Source of the DNA: JBALVO01 sp036961445
GTDB taxonomy: Bacteria; Pseudomonadota; Gammaproteobacteria; Pseudomonadales; Halieaceae
DNA length: 17,163 nucleotides
NCBI GenBank assembly: GCA_036961445.1
Contig: JBALVO010000076.1
Coordinates: forward strand, 1 to 17,163
Direction: 5' to 3'
Shown: positions 6,762 to 13,585 of the stretch, in pieces
How positions within the stretch are numbered: position 1 is the first letter of the stretch
How the letters are laid out: the number at the start of each line of letters is the position of its first letter
Made by a program: the position numbers and the translations under genes
The notes under the pieces: generated by a model
What the model saw: only the letters and a program-made list of their open reading frames with translations
The model's database searches: none
What the model was told of the DNA's origin: nothing

Positions 6762-8003
6762 TCAGTCCGCTTTGGTAAATAACAAGGAGCCGTTGGTACC
6801 ACCAAAACCAAAGGAATTGGACAAAGCACTGTGAATAACACGCTCCTGGGCGGTATTCGGCACATAATTTAGATCGCAACCTTCCCCGGGAGAATCAAGA
6901 TTGATCGTCGGTGGTGCAACCTGGTCACGGATCGCCAATATTGAAAATATAGCCTCTACCGCTCCGGCAGCGCCCAGCAGGTGTCCAATCATTGACTTTG
7001 TGGAACTCACCGCGACCTTATCTGCATCGTTACCCAGCACTGATTGCACGGCACGGCTCTCAGCCACATCTCCGGCATTCGTCGAGGTACCGTGGGCGTT
7101 GATATAGTTGATTTTATCCAGTGCGATACCCGCATCCCGGATCGCATTGCGCATGGATGCGGCGGCGCCACGCCCATCTTCTGGCGGCAGCGTCATGTGA
7201 TGAGCGTCACCGCTCATACCGAAGCCGACAATCTCCGCGTAGATATGTGCGCCTCGTGCCTTTGCTCCCTCATACTCTTCAATCATGAGGACGCCGGCAC
7301 CATCACCTAATACAAAGCCATCACGGTCCTTGTCCCAGGGGCGTGAAGCGGCCGTCGGGTCGTCATTGCGCGTGGACAATGCACGAGCAGCGGCAAAGCC
7401 ACCCAGGCCGACGGGAGTGGTGGCCATTTCAGCTCCGCCCACCAGCATCGCATCGGCATCGCCCAGGGCAATAAGTCTGGCGCCCAGACCGATATTATGA
7501 GTACCGGACGTGCAGGCAGTCACAACAGCCAGGTTGGGCCCCTGTAGATTGTACTTAACAGAAAGGTTGCCAGAGATCATATTAATGATAGAGCCGGGAA
7601 CAAAAAATGGAGATATCTTGCGCGGTCCCGATTTATTCACTATCGCGGCATTTTTTTCGATCTGTCCAATACCACCAATGCCGGAGCCGATTGAACAGCC
7701 GACGCGTGAGGCGTTTTCTTCAGTAATCTCCAACCCGCTGTCTTGCATGGCCTGTATTCCAGCCGCCATACCATATTGGACGAATACATCCATCTTGCGG
7801 GCATCTTTAGGGGCAAGGTAAGCGGTTATATCAAAATCGCGCACGCTGGCGCTGAATTGGGTACTGTAGGCGGAGACATCGAAGGTCTCGATAAGAGCTG
7901 CGCCGCTCTTGCCCGCCAGGATGTTATCCCAGGTTTCAGCCACAGTGTGTCCAATAGGGCTCACCATGCCCATGCCTGTCACGACAACTCTTCTGCCAAT
8001 CAA
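6762..8003 (-). CDS. fabF: Beta-ketoacyl-ACP synthase II
   Basis: Condenses malonyl-ACP with acyl-ACP in chain elongation. It has 413 aa, the expected length. The Cys-His-His triad is visible: C164 in VVTACTSGTHN, H304 in INAHGTSTNAGD and H341 in KSMIGHLLGAAGA, with K336 just before the last. The protein begins MIGRRVVVTGMGMVSPIG, and the start codon is TTG (8001-8003), supported by AGGAG 8 nt upstream; no ATG or GTG lies between that site and the conserved VVVTGMG. It follows acpP after about 100 bp containing a terminator-like hairpin. The C terminus (NSFGFGGTNGSLLF) is normal. Confidence 0.97.
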   Translation of the reverse strand: MIGRRVVVTGMGMVSPIGHTVAETWDNILAGKSGAALIETFDVSAYSTQFSASVRDFDITAYLAPKDARKMDVFVQYGMAAGIQAMQDSGLEITEENASRVGCSIGSGIGGIGQIEKNAAIVNKSGPRKISPFFVPGSIINMISGNLSVKYNLQGPNLAVVTACTSGTHNIGLGARLIALGDADAMLVGGAEMATTPVGLGGFAAARALSTRNDDPTAASRPWDKDRDGFVLGDGAGVLMIEEYEGAKARGAHIYAEIVGFGMSGDAHHMTLPPEDGRGAAASMRNAIRDAGIALDKINYINAHGTSTNAGDVAESRAVQSVLGNDADKVAVSSTKSMIGHLLGAAGAVEAIFSILAIRDQVAPPTINLDSPGEGCDLNYVPNTAQERVIHSALSNSFGFGGTNGSLLFTKAD

Positions 8004-8011
8004 CGCTCTAA

Positions 8012-8016
8012 CTCCT
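8012..8016 (-). promoter_or_regulatory. Ribosome binding site for the TTG-initiated fabF
   Basis: AGGAG on the minus strand lies 8 nt before the TTG at 8003. It fixes the rare start codon: the next ATG would remove the conserved N-terminal strand. Confidence 0.75.
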
Positions 8017-8049
8017 ATGCATGAGTGGTTTTAACCAGCTGCAAATAAG

Positions 8050-8084
8050 AAAAGCCGCCCTATAAAAAAATAGAAACGGCTTTT
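8050..8084 (-). terminator. Intercistronic terminator/attenuator between acpP and fabF
   Basis: AAAAGCCG (8050-8057) pairs perfectly with CGGCTTTT (8077-8084) around an A-rich loop. On the minus strand the hairpin ends in CGGCTTTTCTTATTT, so it can terminate part of the transcripts leaving acpP, whose stop is about 20 bp upstream. ACP is needed in far higher amounts than FabF, so partial termination here makes sense (inference). The symmetry gives some T run on the plus strand as well. Confidence 0.7.
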
Positions 8085-8104
8085 TCCGCAACGAAGGAAG
8101 TGAA

Positions 8105-8341
8105 TCAGGCGAGGTTCGAATTAATGTAATCGATCGCGAGTTTCACGGTGGTGATTTTTTCCGCTTCTTCGTCAGGGATTTCGGTTTCAAACTCTTCTTC
8201 CAGAGCCATTACCAGTTCGACTGTATCCAGGGAATCTGCTCCCAAATCTTCTACAAAGGAAGCCTCAGTCTGCACTTCTTCTTCTTTTACGCCAAGTTGT
8301 TCAGCTACTATCTTCTTAACGCGCTCTTCGATGCTGCTCAT
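8105..8341 (-). CDS. acpP: Acyl carrier protein
   Basis: A 78-aa acidic four-helix carrier of acyl chains in fatty acid, lipid A and other pathways. The phosphopantetheine attachment motif ADSLD has the Ser at position 37, and SSIEERVKKIVAEQLGV and EEEFETEIPDEEAEKITTV are typical. AGGAG lies 11 nt upstream of the ATG. The 144 bp before it probably hold an additional promoter (TTATTA-18-TAAACT on the minus strand is a weak candidate), as expected for this strongly expressed gene between fabG and fabF. Confidence 0.98.
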   Translation of the reverse strand: MSSIEERVKKIVAEQLGVKEEEVQTEASFVEDLGADSLDTVELVMALEEEFETEIPDEEAEKITTVKLAIDYINSNLA

Positions 8342-8485
8342 TTTATTCTTTACTCCTGAGATTGTAGTGCTAAGTCAAACCCGATTAGCGGCCTGAGCGC
8401 GCAGTTTACTCTGTTTTTCCAGCGAGTAATAAATTTTTTTTACCCCTGCGCGAAAAGTTCGTTTTTCGAGTTACATTTCAATGGC

Positions 8486-9229
8486 TTATGCCATGTACAT
8501 ACCGCCGTTTATATGCACGGTTTCGCCGGTGATATAGGCCGCGGCATCACTACACAGAAAGCTCACCAGAGCGGCGATCTCTTCGGGTGCACCAAGCCTG
8601 CCCAACGGAATTTGCCCCATCATAAGGTTGCGCTGATCATCCGATAACTCCCTGGTCATATCGGTATCGATAAATCCGGGGGCGATGCAATTCACCGTCA
8701 CTGAACGCGAACCCAGCTCCCTTGCGAGCGCGCGGGAGAAGCCCTCAGCACCGGCCTTGGTCGCCGCATAATTGCTCTGCCCGGCATTTCCCATGGAGCC
8801 CACTACGGACGTAATATTAACGATGCGACCCCAGCGAACTTTGGTCATACCGCGCAGACAGGCTTTACTGACTCTATACAGTGCGCTCAAATTAGTCTCG
8901 ATCACGTCATCCCATTCTTCGGGCTTCATCCGCATCAGAATATTGTCCCGGGTAATACCCGCATTGTTAACCAGCACCAGGGGGGCGGCATATTGTTCGC
9001 CTACCGCTTTGATAACGGCAACCACGCTGTCCTGGTCAGCAACGTCCAGAGTCATGCCACAACCAGCGTTGCCCGCTTCTTTCAGGTAAGCGCTGATACG
9101 CTCTGCGCCGCCATCACTGGTCGCTGTGCCCACCACGATAAACCCATCTGCTGCCAGCGATTGCGCGATGGCTTTACCAATACCACGACTGGCGCCGGTT
9201 ACCAGTGCGACTTTAGCTTGCTCGGTCAT
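8486..9229 (-). CDS. fabG: 3-oxoacyl-ACP reductase
   Basis: An NADPH-dependent short-chain dehydrogenase that reduces 3-oxoacyl-ACP in each elongation round. It has 247 aa with the cofactor motif TGASRGIG (11-18), VNNAG (87-91), the catalytic set N113, S141, Y154, K158, PG near the ISAPGF-type stretch (CIAPGFIDTDMT) and the C-terminal ITGETVHINGGMYM typical for FabG as opposed to other SDRs. ATG 9229 is preceded by AAGGA at about 10 nt. It lies 52 bp after fabD and 144 bp before acpP, the standard order. Confidence 0.97.
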   Translation of the reverse strand: MTEQAKVALVTGASRGIGKAIAQSLAADGFIVVGTATSDGGAERISAYLKEAGNAGCGMTLDVADQDSVVAVIKAVGEQYAAPLVLVNNAGITRDNILMRMKPEEWDDVIETNLSALYRVSKACLRGMTKVRWGRIVNITSVVGSMGNAGQSNYAATKAGAEGFSRALARELGSRSVTVNCIAPGFIDTDMTRELSDDQRNLMMGQIPLGRLGAPEEIAALVSFLCSDAAAYITGETVHINGGMYMA

Positions 9230-9281
9230 GTGCTTGCGTCCTTACTATTGGTTTGATTGTGCGAATGCGCCTACCACTGCG

Positions 9282-10229
9282 CTAATTCAGTTCACCCAGG
9301 GTAGCCAACAGCGCATCGGGCTGTTCTAGCGAGTAGCTCTGTAGCGATTTATCAATACGGCGATTAAGTCCGCTTAACACTTTCCCCGGGCCGCATTCGA
9401 CTACCCGCGAAGCGCCTGCCGCAACAATGGCGCGCACGCATCGCGTCCACTGCACAGGGCTGTAAATTTGCTCAACCAACAGGTCACGTATTTTTTGTGG
9501 GTCCGTTTCGGTCGCTGCGTGGACATTGTGCACCACTGGCACAACCGGCGCAGTTATTGCCACAGTGGCAATGGCCTCAGCGAGGCGCTCACCAGCCGGC
9601 CGCATTAACTGTGTATGGAAAGGTGCGCTGACTGGCAGCGGTAACGCTCTTTTTGCGCCCGCTTCCTTGAGCGCAACAATCGCTGCCGCAACCGCGTCAG
9701 TATGTCCGGCAATAACGACCTGCCCGGGTGAATTAAAGTTCACGGCAGACACCAGGCCTGCGCCCCGCCCTGCAACCTCTTCGCAGACACTATTAATGAG
9801 GTCGTCATCCAGACCAATGATAGCGGCCATAGCGCCCTCTCCTACTGGCACCGCCGTTTGCATAAATGCACCGCGCTGGCGCACCAGCTGCACGGTATCG
9901 GCAAAGCCCAGGGCACCGGCACAAACCAATGCTGAAAACTCACCGAGACTATGCCCGGCCATAATCAACGGACTGCCGCCAGACTGCTCTTGCCACGCCC
10001 GCCACAGGGCGACGCTGGATGTTAACAATACCGGCTGCGTCGTCTCCGTCATATTCAATGCTTGTTGTTCACCATTCTGAATCAGGTCCCACATGTCGTA
10101 ATCCAGGGCGGTAGACGCCTCGGCAAAGGTATCGCGCACTGCTTGAAATTGCTGATAAGCAGCGGCCAACATACCGACTTGCTGCGACCCCTGCCCTGGA
10201 AAGACGAATGCGATGTTGTTGTCTGACAT
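9282..10229 (-). CDS. fabD: Malonyl-CoA:ACP transacylase
   Basis: Loads malonate from CoA onto ACP. It has 315 aa; the N terminus AFVFPGQGSQ and the nucleophile motif AGHSLGEFSA (S94) are intact, with R119 in RQRG and H205 in VSAPFHTQLM completing the active site. AGGAA stands 8 nt before the ATG. Unlike in most relatives, neither plsX nor fabH lies directly upstream; the previous gene on this strand is rpmF, 286 bp away. Confidence 0.97.
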   Translation of the reverse strand: MSDNNIAFVFPGQGSQQVGMLAAAYQQFQAVRDTFAEASTALDYDMWDLIQNGEQQALNMTETTQPVLLTSSVALWRAWQEQSGGSPLIMAGHSLGEFSALVCAGALGFADTVQLVRQRGAFMQTAVPVGEGAMAAIIGLDDDLINSVCEEVAGRGAGLVSAVNFNSPGQVVIAGHTDAVAAAIVALKEAGAKRALPLPVSAPFHTQLMRPAGERLAEAIATVAITAPVVPVVHNVHAATETDPQKIRDLLVEQIYSPVQWTRCVRAIVAAGASRVVECGPGKVLSGLNRRIDKSLQSYSLEQPDALLATLGELN

Positions 10230-10515
10230 ATCTGATTCCTGTCTCTAACTCAATGAACGAAACAATGCTGCAGCGACATTATCGGCTCACACCGATGAAG
10301 TGTAGCCCACCCTGACAAATTCTGGCCGGAATACGCACGCGACAAAAATCCCTGCCAGGAAACACAGCGGAGATTAATTTAAAGGGAGAGATGTTGACAG
10401 CGCTCACAGCGCCGCCTGATAAGTATGGCGGAGACTAAGGCCTCCGCTTGATGCGCTAACGGTTAGGAAAACCGCCAAAAATTATACCGGTCGACGCCCG
10501 CCAAAACTGCTCGAC
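10230..10515 (-). other. Gene-free gap where plsX/fabH usually lie
   Basis: 286 bp between rpmF and fabD with no credible reading frame. It holds a perfect -10 hexamer for the minus strand (TATAAT at 10481-10486, no good -35), which could serve fabD through a leader of about 245 nt. Also seen are a 5-bp hairpin GCGCT-CAC-AGCGC (10400-10412), a 6-bp hairpin GCGGAG/CTCCGC (10428-10433 with 10442-10447) and CGGTT/AACCG (10460-10464 with 10470-10474) with AGGAA in the loop. I see no remnant of plsX or fabH by eye. Confidence 0.6.
10394..10423 (+). promoter_or_regulatory. Possible plus-strand promoter in the rpmF-fabD gap
   Basis: A perfect TTGACA (10394-10399) is followed after 18 bp by GATAAG (10418-10423, 4/6). 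It would drive RNA antisense to rpmF and yceD, starting close to the 10428-10447 hairpin. No plus-strand gene or terminator follows nearby, so it may be chance. Confidence 0.25.
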
Positions 10516-10698
10516 TTAGTCGTCGTTACCCGCTTCGATCACTTTCTTACCACGGTAGAAACCGTCTGCAGTGACGTGGTGGCGACGGTGCGTCTCACCT
10601 GATGTCTGATCTACCGACAAGGTAGGGCCGGACAACGCATCGTGTGACCGACGCATACCGCGACGCGAACGCGTCTTTTTACTTTTCTGAACAGCCAT
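10516..10698 (-). CDS. rpmF: 50S ribosomal protein L32
   Basis: A 60-aa basic protein beginning AVQKSKKTRSRRGMRRSHDAL, the invariant L32 N terminus, with HRRHHVTADGFYRGKKVI at the end. The zinc-type cysteines found in some L32 proteins are absent, so it is the zinc-independent form. It follows yceD by 9 bp with TAGGAG before the ATG, and the two form one transcript as in most proteobacteria. Confidence 0.98.
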   Translation of the reverse strand: MAVQKSKKTRSRRGMRRSHDALSGPTLSVDQTSGETHRRHHVTADGFYRGKKVIEAGNDD

Positions 10699-10707
10699 GA
10701 CTAACTC

Positions 10708-11241
10708 CTAGTGCTTGTTGCCGGGCTTTAATTGCGCCAGCACGTTAAACGGGTTGGGCTTACCTTCCTGGGCGTCCTCTTCAGGTTCCGGGTCGGAAAA
10801 CTCCTTAATTCTATCTTTACACTCTTTCGTATCGTGGTAGCTGAAAGGCGGCATGGCCAGAATCAGCTCGTCCTCTACCAGCTCCCACAAACTACACGCC
10901 TCTTCCTCTGCTATCAGCGGATCCAGGTGCCGGGGAAGATGCGCAGCCTGCTCGTCGGTCCACACTACGGCCAGCGTATTATCACTGTCCAGGTGCTCCA
11001 ACATGGGCTCCAGACACCGCTGGCAGGTCACCATCACGTCTGCCTTGGCAATAACGTGTATCAAGTGCCTGTTTTCCTCGTCACGGGAGAACACTAATTC
11101 CGCCTCGATTGTACCCTCGTCGTCAGCCAATAATGGCCGTAAACGCTGTAAATCAAGGGGTTTTACTATTCCACTGACACTCACGCCACGTGATGTTACC
11201 TTACGGACATCCAGCGTAGTCGGGAGGGGCTCAGTCAACAT
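10708..11241 (-). CDS. yceD: YceD (DUF177) 23S rRNA accumulation protein
   Basis: A 177-aa protein of the family linked genetically to 23S rRNA accumulation and always found before rpmF. The CQRC pair (C73, C76) in VMVTCQRCLEPM and the acidic second half with DELILAMPPFSYHD are the family marks. The start MLTEPLPTTLDVRK agrees with relatives, so ATG 11241 is very likely right. This places the start codon only a few bases from the predicted transcription start of a strong promoter at 11250-11278, implying an almost leaderless message. Confidence 0.93.
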   Translation of the reverse strand: MLTEPLPTTLDVRKVTSRGVSVSGIVKPLDLQRLRPLLADDEGTIEAELVFSRDEENRHLIHVIAKADVMVTCQRCLEPMLEHLDSDNTLAVVWTDEQAAHLPRHLDPLIAEEEACSLWELVEDELILAMPPFSYHDTKECKDRIKEFSDPEPEEDAQEGKPNPFNVLAQLKPGNKH

Positions 11242-11249
11242 AGGCGCGC

Positions 11250-11278
11250 ATCATAGGTGTGGATTCCCTCTTTGTCAA
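11250..11278 (-). promoter_or_regulatory. Strong sigma70 promoter for yceD-rpmF
   Basis: On the minus strand TTGACA (11273-11278, perfect) is separated by exactly 17 bp from TATGAT (11250-11255, 5/6). Initiation 5-9 bp downstream falls at 11245-11241, that is 0-4 nt before the yceD ATG. The -35 box overlaps that of the opposing maf promoter. Confidence 0.82.
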
Positions 11279-11298
11279 AAAAATCTTTAAAATACAAT
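11272..11298 (+). promoter_or_regulatory. Promoter for maf (yceF)
   Basis: TTGTCA (11272-11277, 5/6) and TACAAT (11293-11298, 5/6) are 15 bp apart, a little short. Start of transcription would be near 11305, leaving a leader of about 32 nt that contains AGGAAA before the maf ATG. It shares the -35 bases with the yceD promoter on the other strand. Confidence 0.45.
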
Positions 11299-11336
11299 CA
11301 GTTCTCTCACTTATTCACAGGAAAAGCGCAACCGGA

Positions 11337-11921
11337 ATGACTGACATTATTCTCGCCTCGACTTCACCCTACCGCCGACAATTGATGGCACGGCTACAAA
11401 TTCCGTTTTACTGCCTCGCCCCGGACGCGGATGAAACCCCGCTCCCGGGTGAACTGCCTGCCGCTCTGGCGCTGCGCCTGGCCCTGGCAAAAGCAAACTC
11501 ACTCGCGGCGAATCACCCCGAAAGCTTGATAATAGGCAGCGACCAGGTGGCATCTATCGGCAACAGCATCATGGGCAAGCCGGGCACACATACCGCCGCA
11601 GTCGCACAACTGCGCGCCAGCTCTGGCCGGATCGTTCGTTTCGATACAGCCCTGGCACTGGTATGCGCTGCGCAAAATATCGAATGGTTCCACGTGGAAC
11701 CGTTTCACGCGTCTTTTCGTCAATTGAGCGATATGGACATAGAATACTACTTGCAGCGTGAGCAACCTTACGATTGCGCGGGAAGCTTCAAGTGCGAAGG
11801 CCTGGGGATTACCTTGTTTAAAAGCCTGCAGGGCAATGACCCCACCAGCCTTGAGGGGTTGCCCTTGATAGCCCTGACCGAATTGTTGACCCGAGCCGGA
11901 GTCAGCTTACTGGCATCTTGA
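11337..11921 (+). CDS. maf: Maf/YceF-type nucleotide pyrophosphatase (probably 7-methyl-GTP)
   Basis: A 194-aa Maf-family house-cleaning enzyme that hydrolyses non-canonical nucleoside triphosphates. ATG 11337 gives MTDIILASTSPYRRQLM, the standard start; the frame extends 26 codons upstream without family similarity. Marks are ASTSPYRRQL, the catalytic IIGSDQVA (D69) and YDCAGSFKCEGLG near residues 143-155. The SDQVA and FKCEG signatures point to the YceF branch, known to act on m7GTP, rather than the dTTP/UTP (YhdE) branch. AGGAAA precedes the ATG. It is the only plus-strand gene within the yceD-rluC interval and ends 6 bp from the end of the opposing HAD gene. Confidence 0.94.
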   Translation: MTDIILASTSPYRRQLMARLQIPFYCLAPDADETPLPGELPAALALRLALAKANSLAANHPESLIIGSDQVASIGNSIMGKPGTHTAAVAQLRASSGRIVRFDTALALVCAAQNIEWFHVEPFHASFRQLSDMDIEYYLQREQPYDCAGSFKCEGLGITLFKSLQGNDPTSLEGLPLIALTELLTRAGVSLLAS

Positions 11922-11927
11922 GTTGCG

Positions 11928-12572
11928 TTAGCTTGCCTGTAACTCCAGCTCCAGCAATTGCGGTAGCGCATCTATAATGGCCATAGGTTCATAATGGGCC
12001 AATCGCTCAGTGCTGTGCACGCCGAAGCTTACCCCCACTGACCGCACACCAGCCTCCCGGGCCATGCCCAGATCGTACTCAGTATCGCCGACCATCACTA
12101 CCTCATGGGGCCCCTTGTCGCGCTCATGCATAATCTCGTTAAGCATTTGCGGGTGAGGCTTTGAGCGCGTTTCGTCGGCGCATCGAGTAATATCGAAAAA
12201 TTCTTCCAGGCCTAGTCCAGACAGCACACGATTAAGGCCCCGCCTGCTTTTGCCAGTCGCTACCGCCAACTCGAAGTCGCGACTACGCAGAGCCAATAGT
12301 GTCTCCATTGCGCCGCCAAAGAGACTGGCAGGGCCACTGTCCGCGCTGACATAGTGCTGTGAATAGGCGTCCCTGAGCTTGAGTTGCAGCTGCTCCTGCA
12401 ACTGCGGAAACAGCACTGCCATCGCCTGCGGCAAGCCCAGTCCTACGATGTCGCGTATTGCGGGTGCTGCAGGTGCTGGCACTTCAAATTCTGCCGCGGC
12501 AGCCTGCATCGCCGCTACAATATGCTCTACAGAGTCGCAAAGCGTGCCATCCCAGTCAAATATAATTATCAT
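11928..12572 (-). CDS. HAD-IA family phosphatase (phosphoglycolate phosphatase-like)
   Basis: A 214-aa HAD hydrolase. Motif I is FDWDGTLCDS (nucleophile D6, acid/base D8), motif II is AVATGKSRRG, the lysine lies in SKPHPQM and motif IV is MVGDTEYDLGMA; the cap between motifs I and II is alpha-helical (subclass IA). Phosphoglycolate and related small phosphates are typical substrates, but the true one is unknown. It follows rluC by 6 bp and is probably co-transcribed with it, as in Pseudomonas where a homologous HAD gene lies between rluC and sppA; sppA is missing here. Confidence 0.92.
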   Translation of the reverse strand: MIIIFDWDGTLCDSVEHIVAAMQAAAAEFEVPAPAAPAIRDIVGLGLPQAMAVLFPQLQEQLQLKLRDAYSQHYVSADSGPASLFGGAMETLLALRSRDFELAVATGKSRRGLNRVLSGLGLEEFFDITRCADETRSKPHPQMLNEIMHERDKGPHEVVMVGDTEYDLGMAREAGVRSVGVSFGVHSTERLAHYEPMAIIDALPQLLELELQAS

Positions 12573-12578
12573 TATCAG

Positions 12579-13535
12579 TTAGTTACGCAGTTTATTTAAT
12601 ATTTTTTCTAGGGCTGGTTCCAGCTCCGCCTGAAGCCGCAAAGGCCCACTGTCCGGCAGTGAAAAGCGCAGCGAGCGCGCATGCAGGAACAGGCGCTTCA
12701 ACCCTATGTGCTGACAAAATTGCTCTGCGCGCTCATCACTGTATTTGTCATCGCCCAATATCGGAAACCCTGCGTGCTGAGCATGCACCCTGATCTGATG
12801 GGTGCGGCCAGTGATAGGCCTGGCTTCGATCAAGGTAGCGCCCTGCAACCGCTCAACAATGGAAAATTCAGTGATGGCGCGCTTGCCCTCTCGTGAAACC
12901 CGTACCATACGCTCTCCCGACTGCAGTACGTTCTTCTCCAGCGGCGCTTCGACAACGGAGCAGTTTTTAGGCCAACTACCCGCCACCAGTGCCAGATAAC
13001 GTTTATCGACATGTTTTTCGCGCAGCTGGCGATGCAATTCGCGCAGAATAGCCCGCCGCTTGGAAAGCAGGATCAGCCCTGAGGTATCCCTGTCCAGGCG
13101 ATGTACCAGTTCCAGATGGCGGGCGTCAGGGCGCATTTGTCGCAGGCATTCGATCAGGCCAAAACTCAAACCGCTGCCACCATGCACAGCAAGGCCCGAG
13201 GGCTTATCGATCACCAGCAGGTCATCATCCTCATAAACTACCCGGCGGGCAATTTGCTCCTGCAAATAACGTGGGACGGTTGCTGGCGCCGACGCTGCCG
13301 GTTGATGCAAGGGTGGTATACGCACCGTATCGCCACCGCCCAGCCGATAATCTGGCTTTACCCTGCCCTTATTGACTCGAATTTCGCCTTTACGCATCGC
13401 CCGATAAAGTCGGGTTTTGGGAACGCCCCTTAACTCACGCGTGAGAAAATTATCGAGGCGCTGCCCGGCAAAATCCTCTCCCACGATCAAGTGGCGCACA
13501 CCACTGTTGGGCCTATTTTCTGGTTTGTCGGACAT
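12579..13535 (-). CDS. rluC: 23S rRNA pseudouridine synthase RluC
   Basis: A 318-aa RluA-family enzyme; E. coli RluC modifies U955, U2504 and U2580 of 23S rRNA. An S4 RNA-binding domain (about 25-75: RLDNFLTRELRGVPKTRLYRAMRKGEIRVNKGRVK, described here as overlapping shorter motifs RLDNFL and RVNKGRVK) precedes the synthase domain with VIDKPSGLAVHGG, the catalytic HRLDRDTSG (D148) and RPITGRTHQIRVH. It is divergent from rne across 574 bp, the order shared with E. coli and Pseudomonas. The ATG has no strong Shine-Dalgarno. Confidence 0.95.
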   Translation of the reverse strand: MSDKPENRPNSGVRHLIVGEDFAGQRLDNFLTRELRGVPKTRLYRAMRKGEIRVNKGRVKPDYRLGGGDTVRIPPLHQPAASAPATVPRYLQEQIARRVVYEDDDLLVIDKPSGLAVHGGSGLSFGLIECLRQMRPDARHLELVHRLDRDTSGLILLSKRRAILRELHRQLREKHVDKRYLALVAGSWPKNCSVVEAPLEKNVLQSGERMVRVSREGKRAITEFSIVERLQGATLIEARPITGRTHQIRVHAQHAGFPILGDDKYSDERAEQFCQHIGLKRLFLHARSLRFSLPDSGPLRLQAELEPALEKILNKLRN

Positions 13536-13550
13536 AACTTACGGAAATCA

Positions 13551-13579
13551 TTTAATTTTCTGCCTTTTGCTGGTATAGT
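13551..13579 (+). promoter_or_regulatory. Extended -10 promoter for rne
   Basis: TATAGT (13574-13579, 5/6) is preceded by TG at 13571-13572, forming an extended -10, and by TTTAAT (13551-13556) at 17 bp. Transcription would begin near 13586, exactly at the 5' edge of the GTGTGGTT stem of the rne leader. That agreement between promoter and structure raises confidence. Confidence 0.6.
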
Positions 13580-13585
13580 CCGCGC

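Noticed and set aside
6751..6879. Longer pabC frame from 6879
   Set aside because: It lies inside fabF and is unlike the family; the GTG at 6750 fits the known N terminus.
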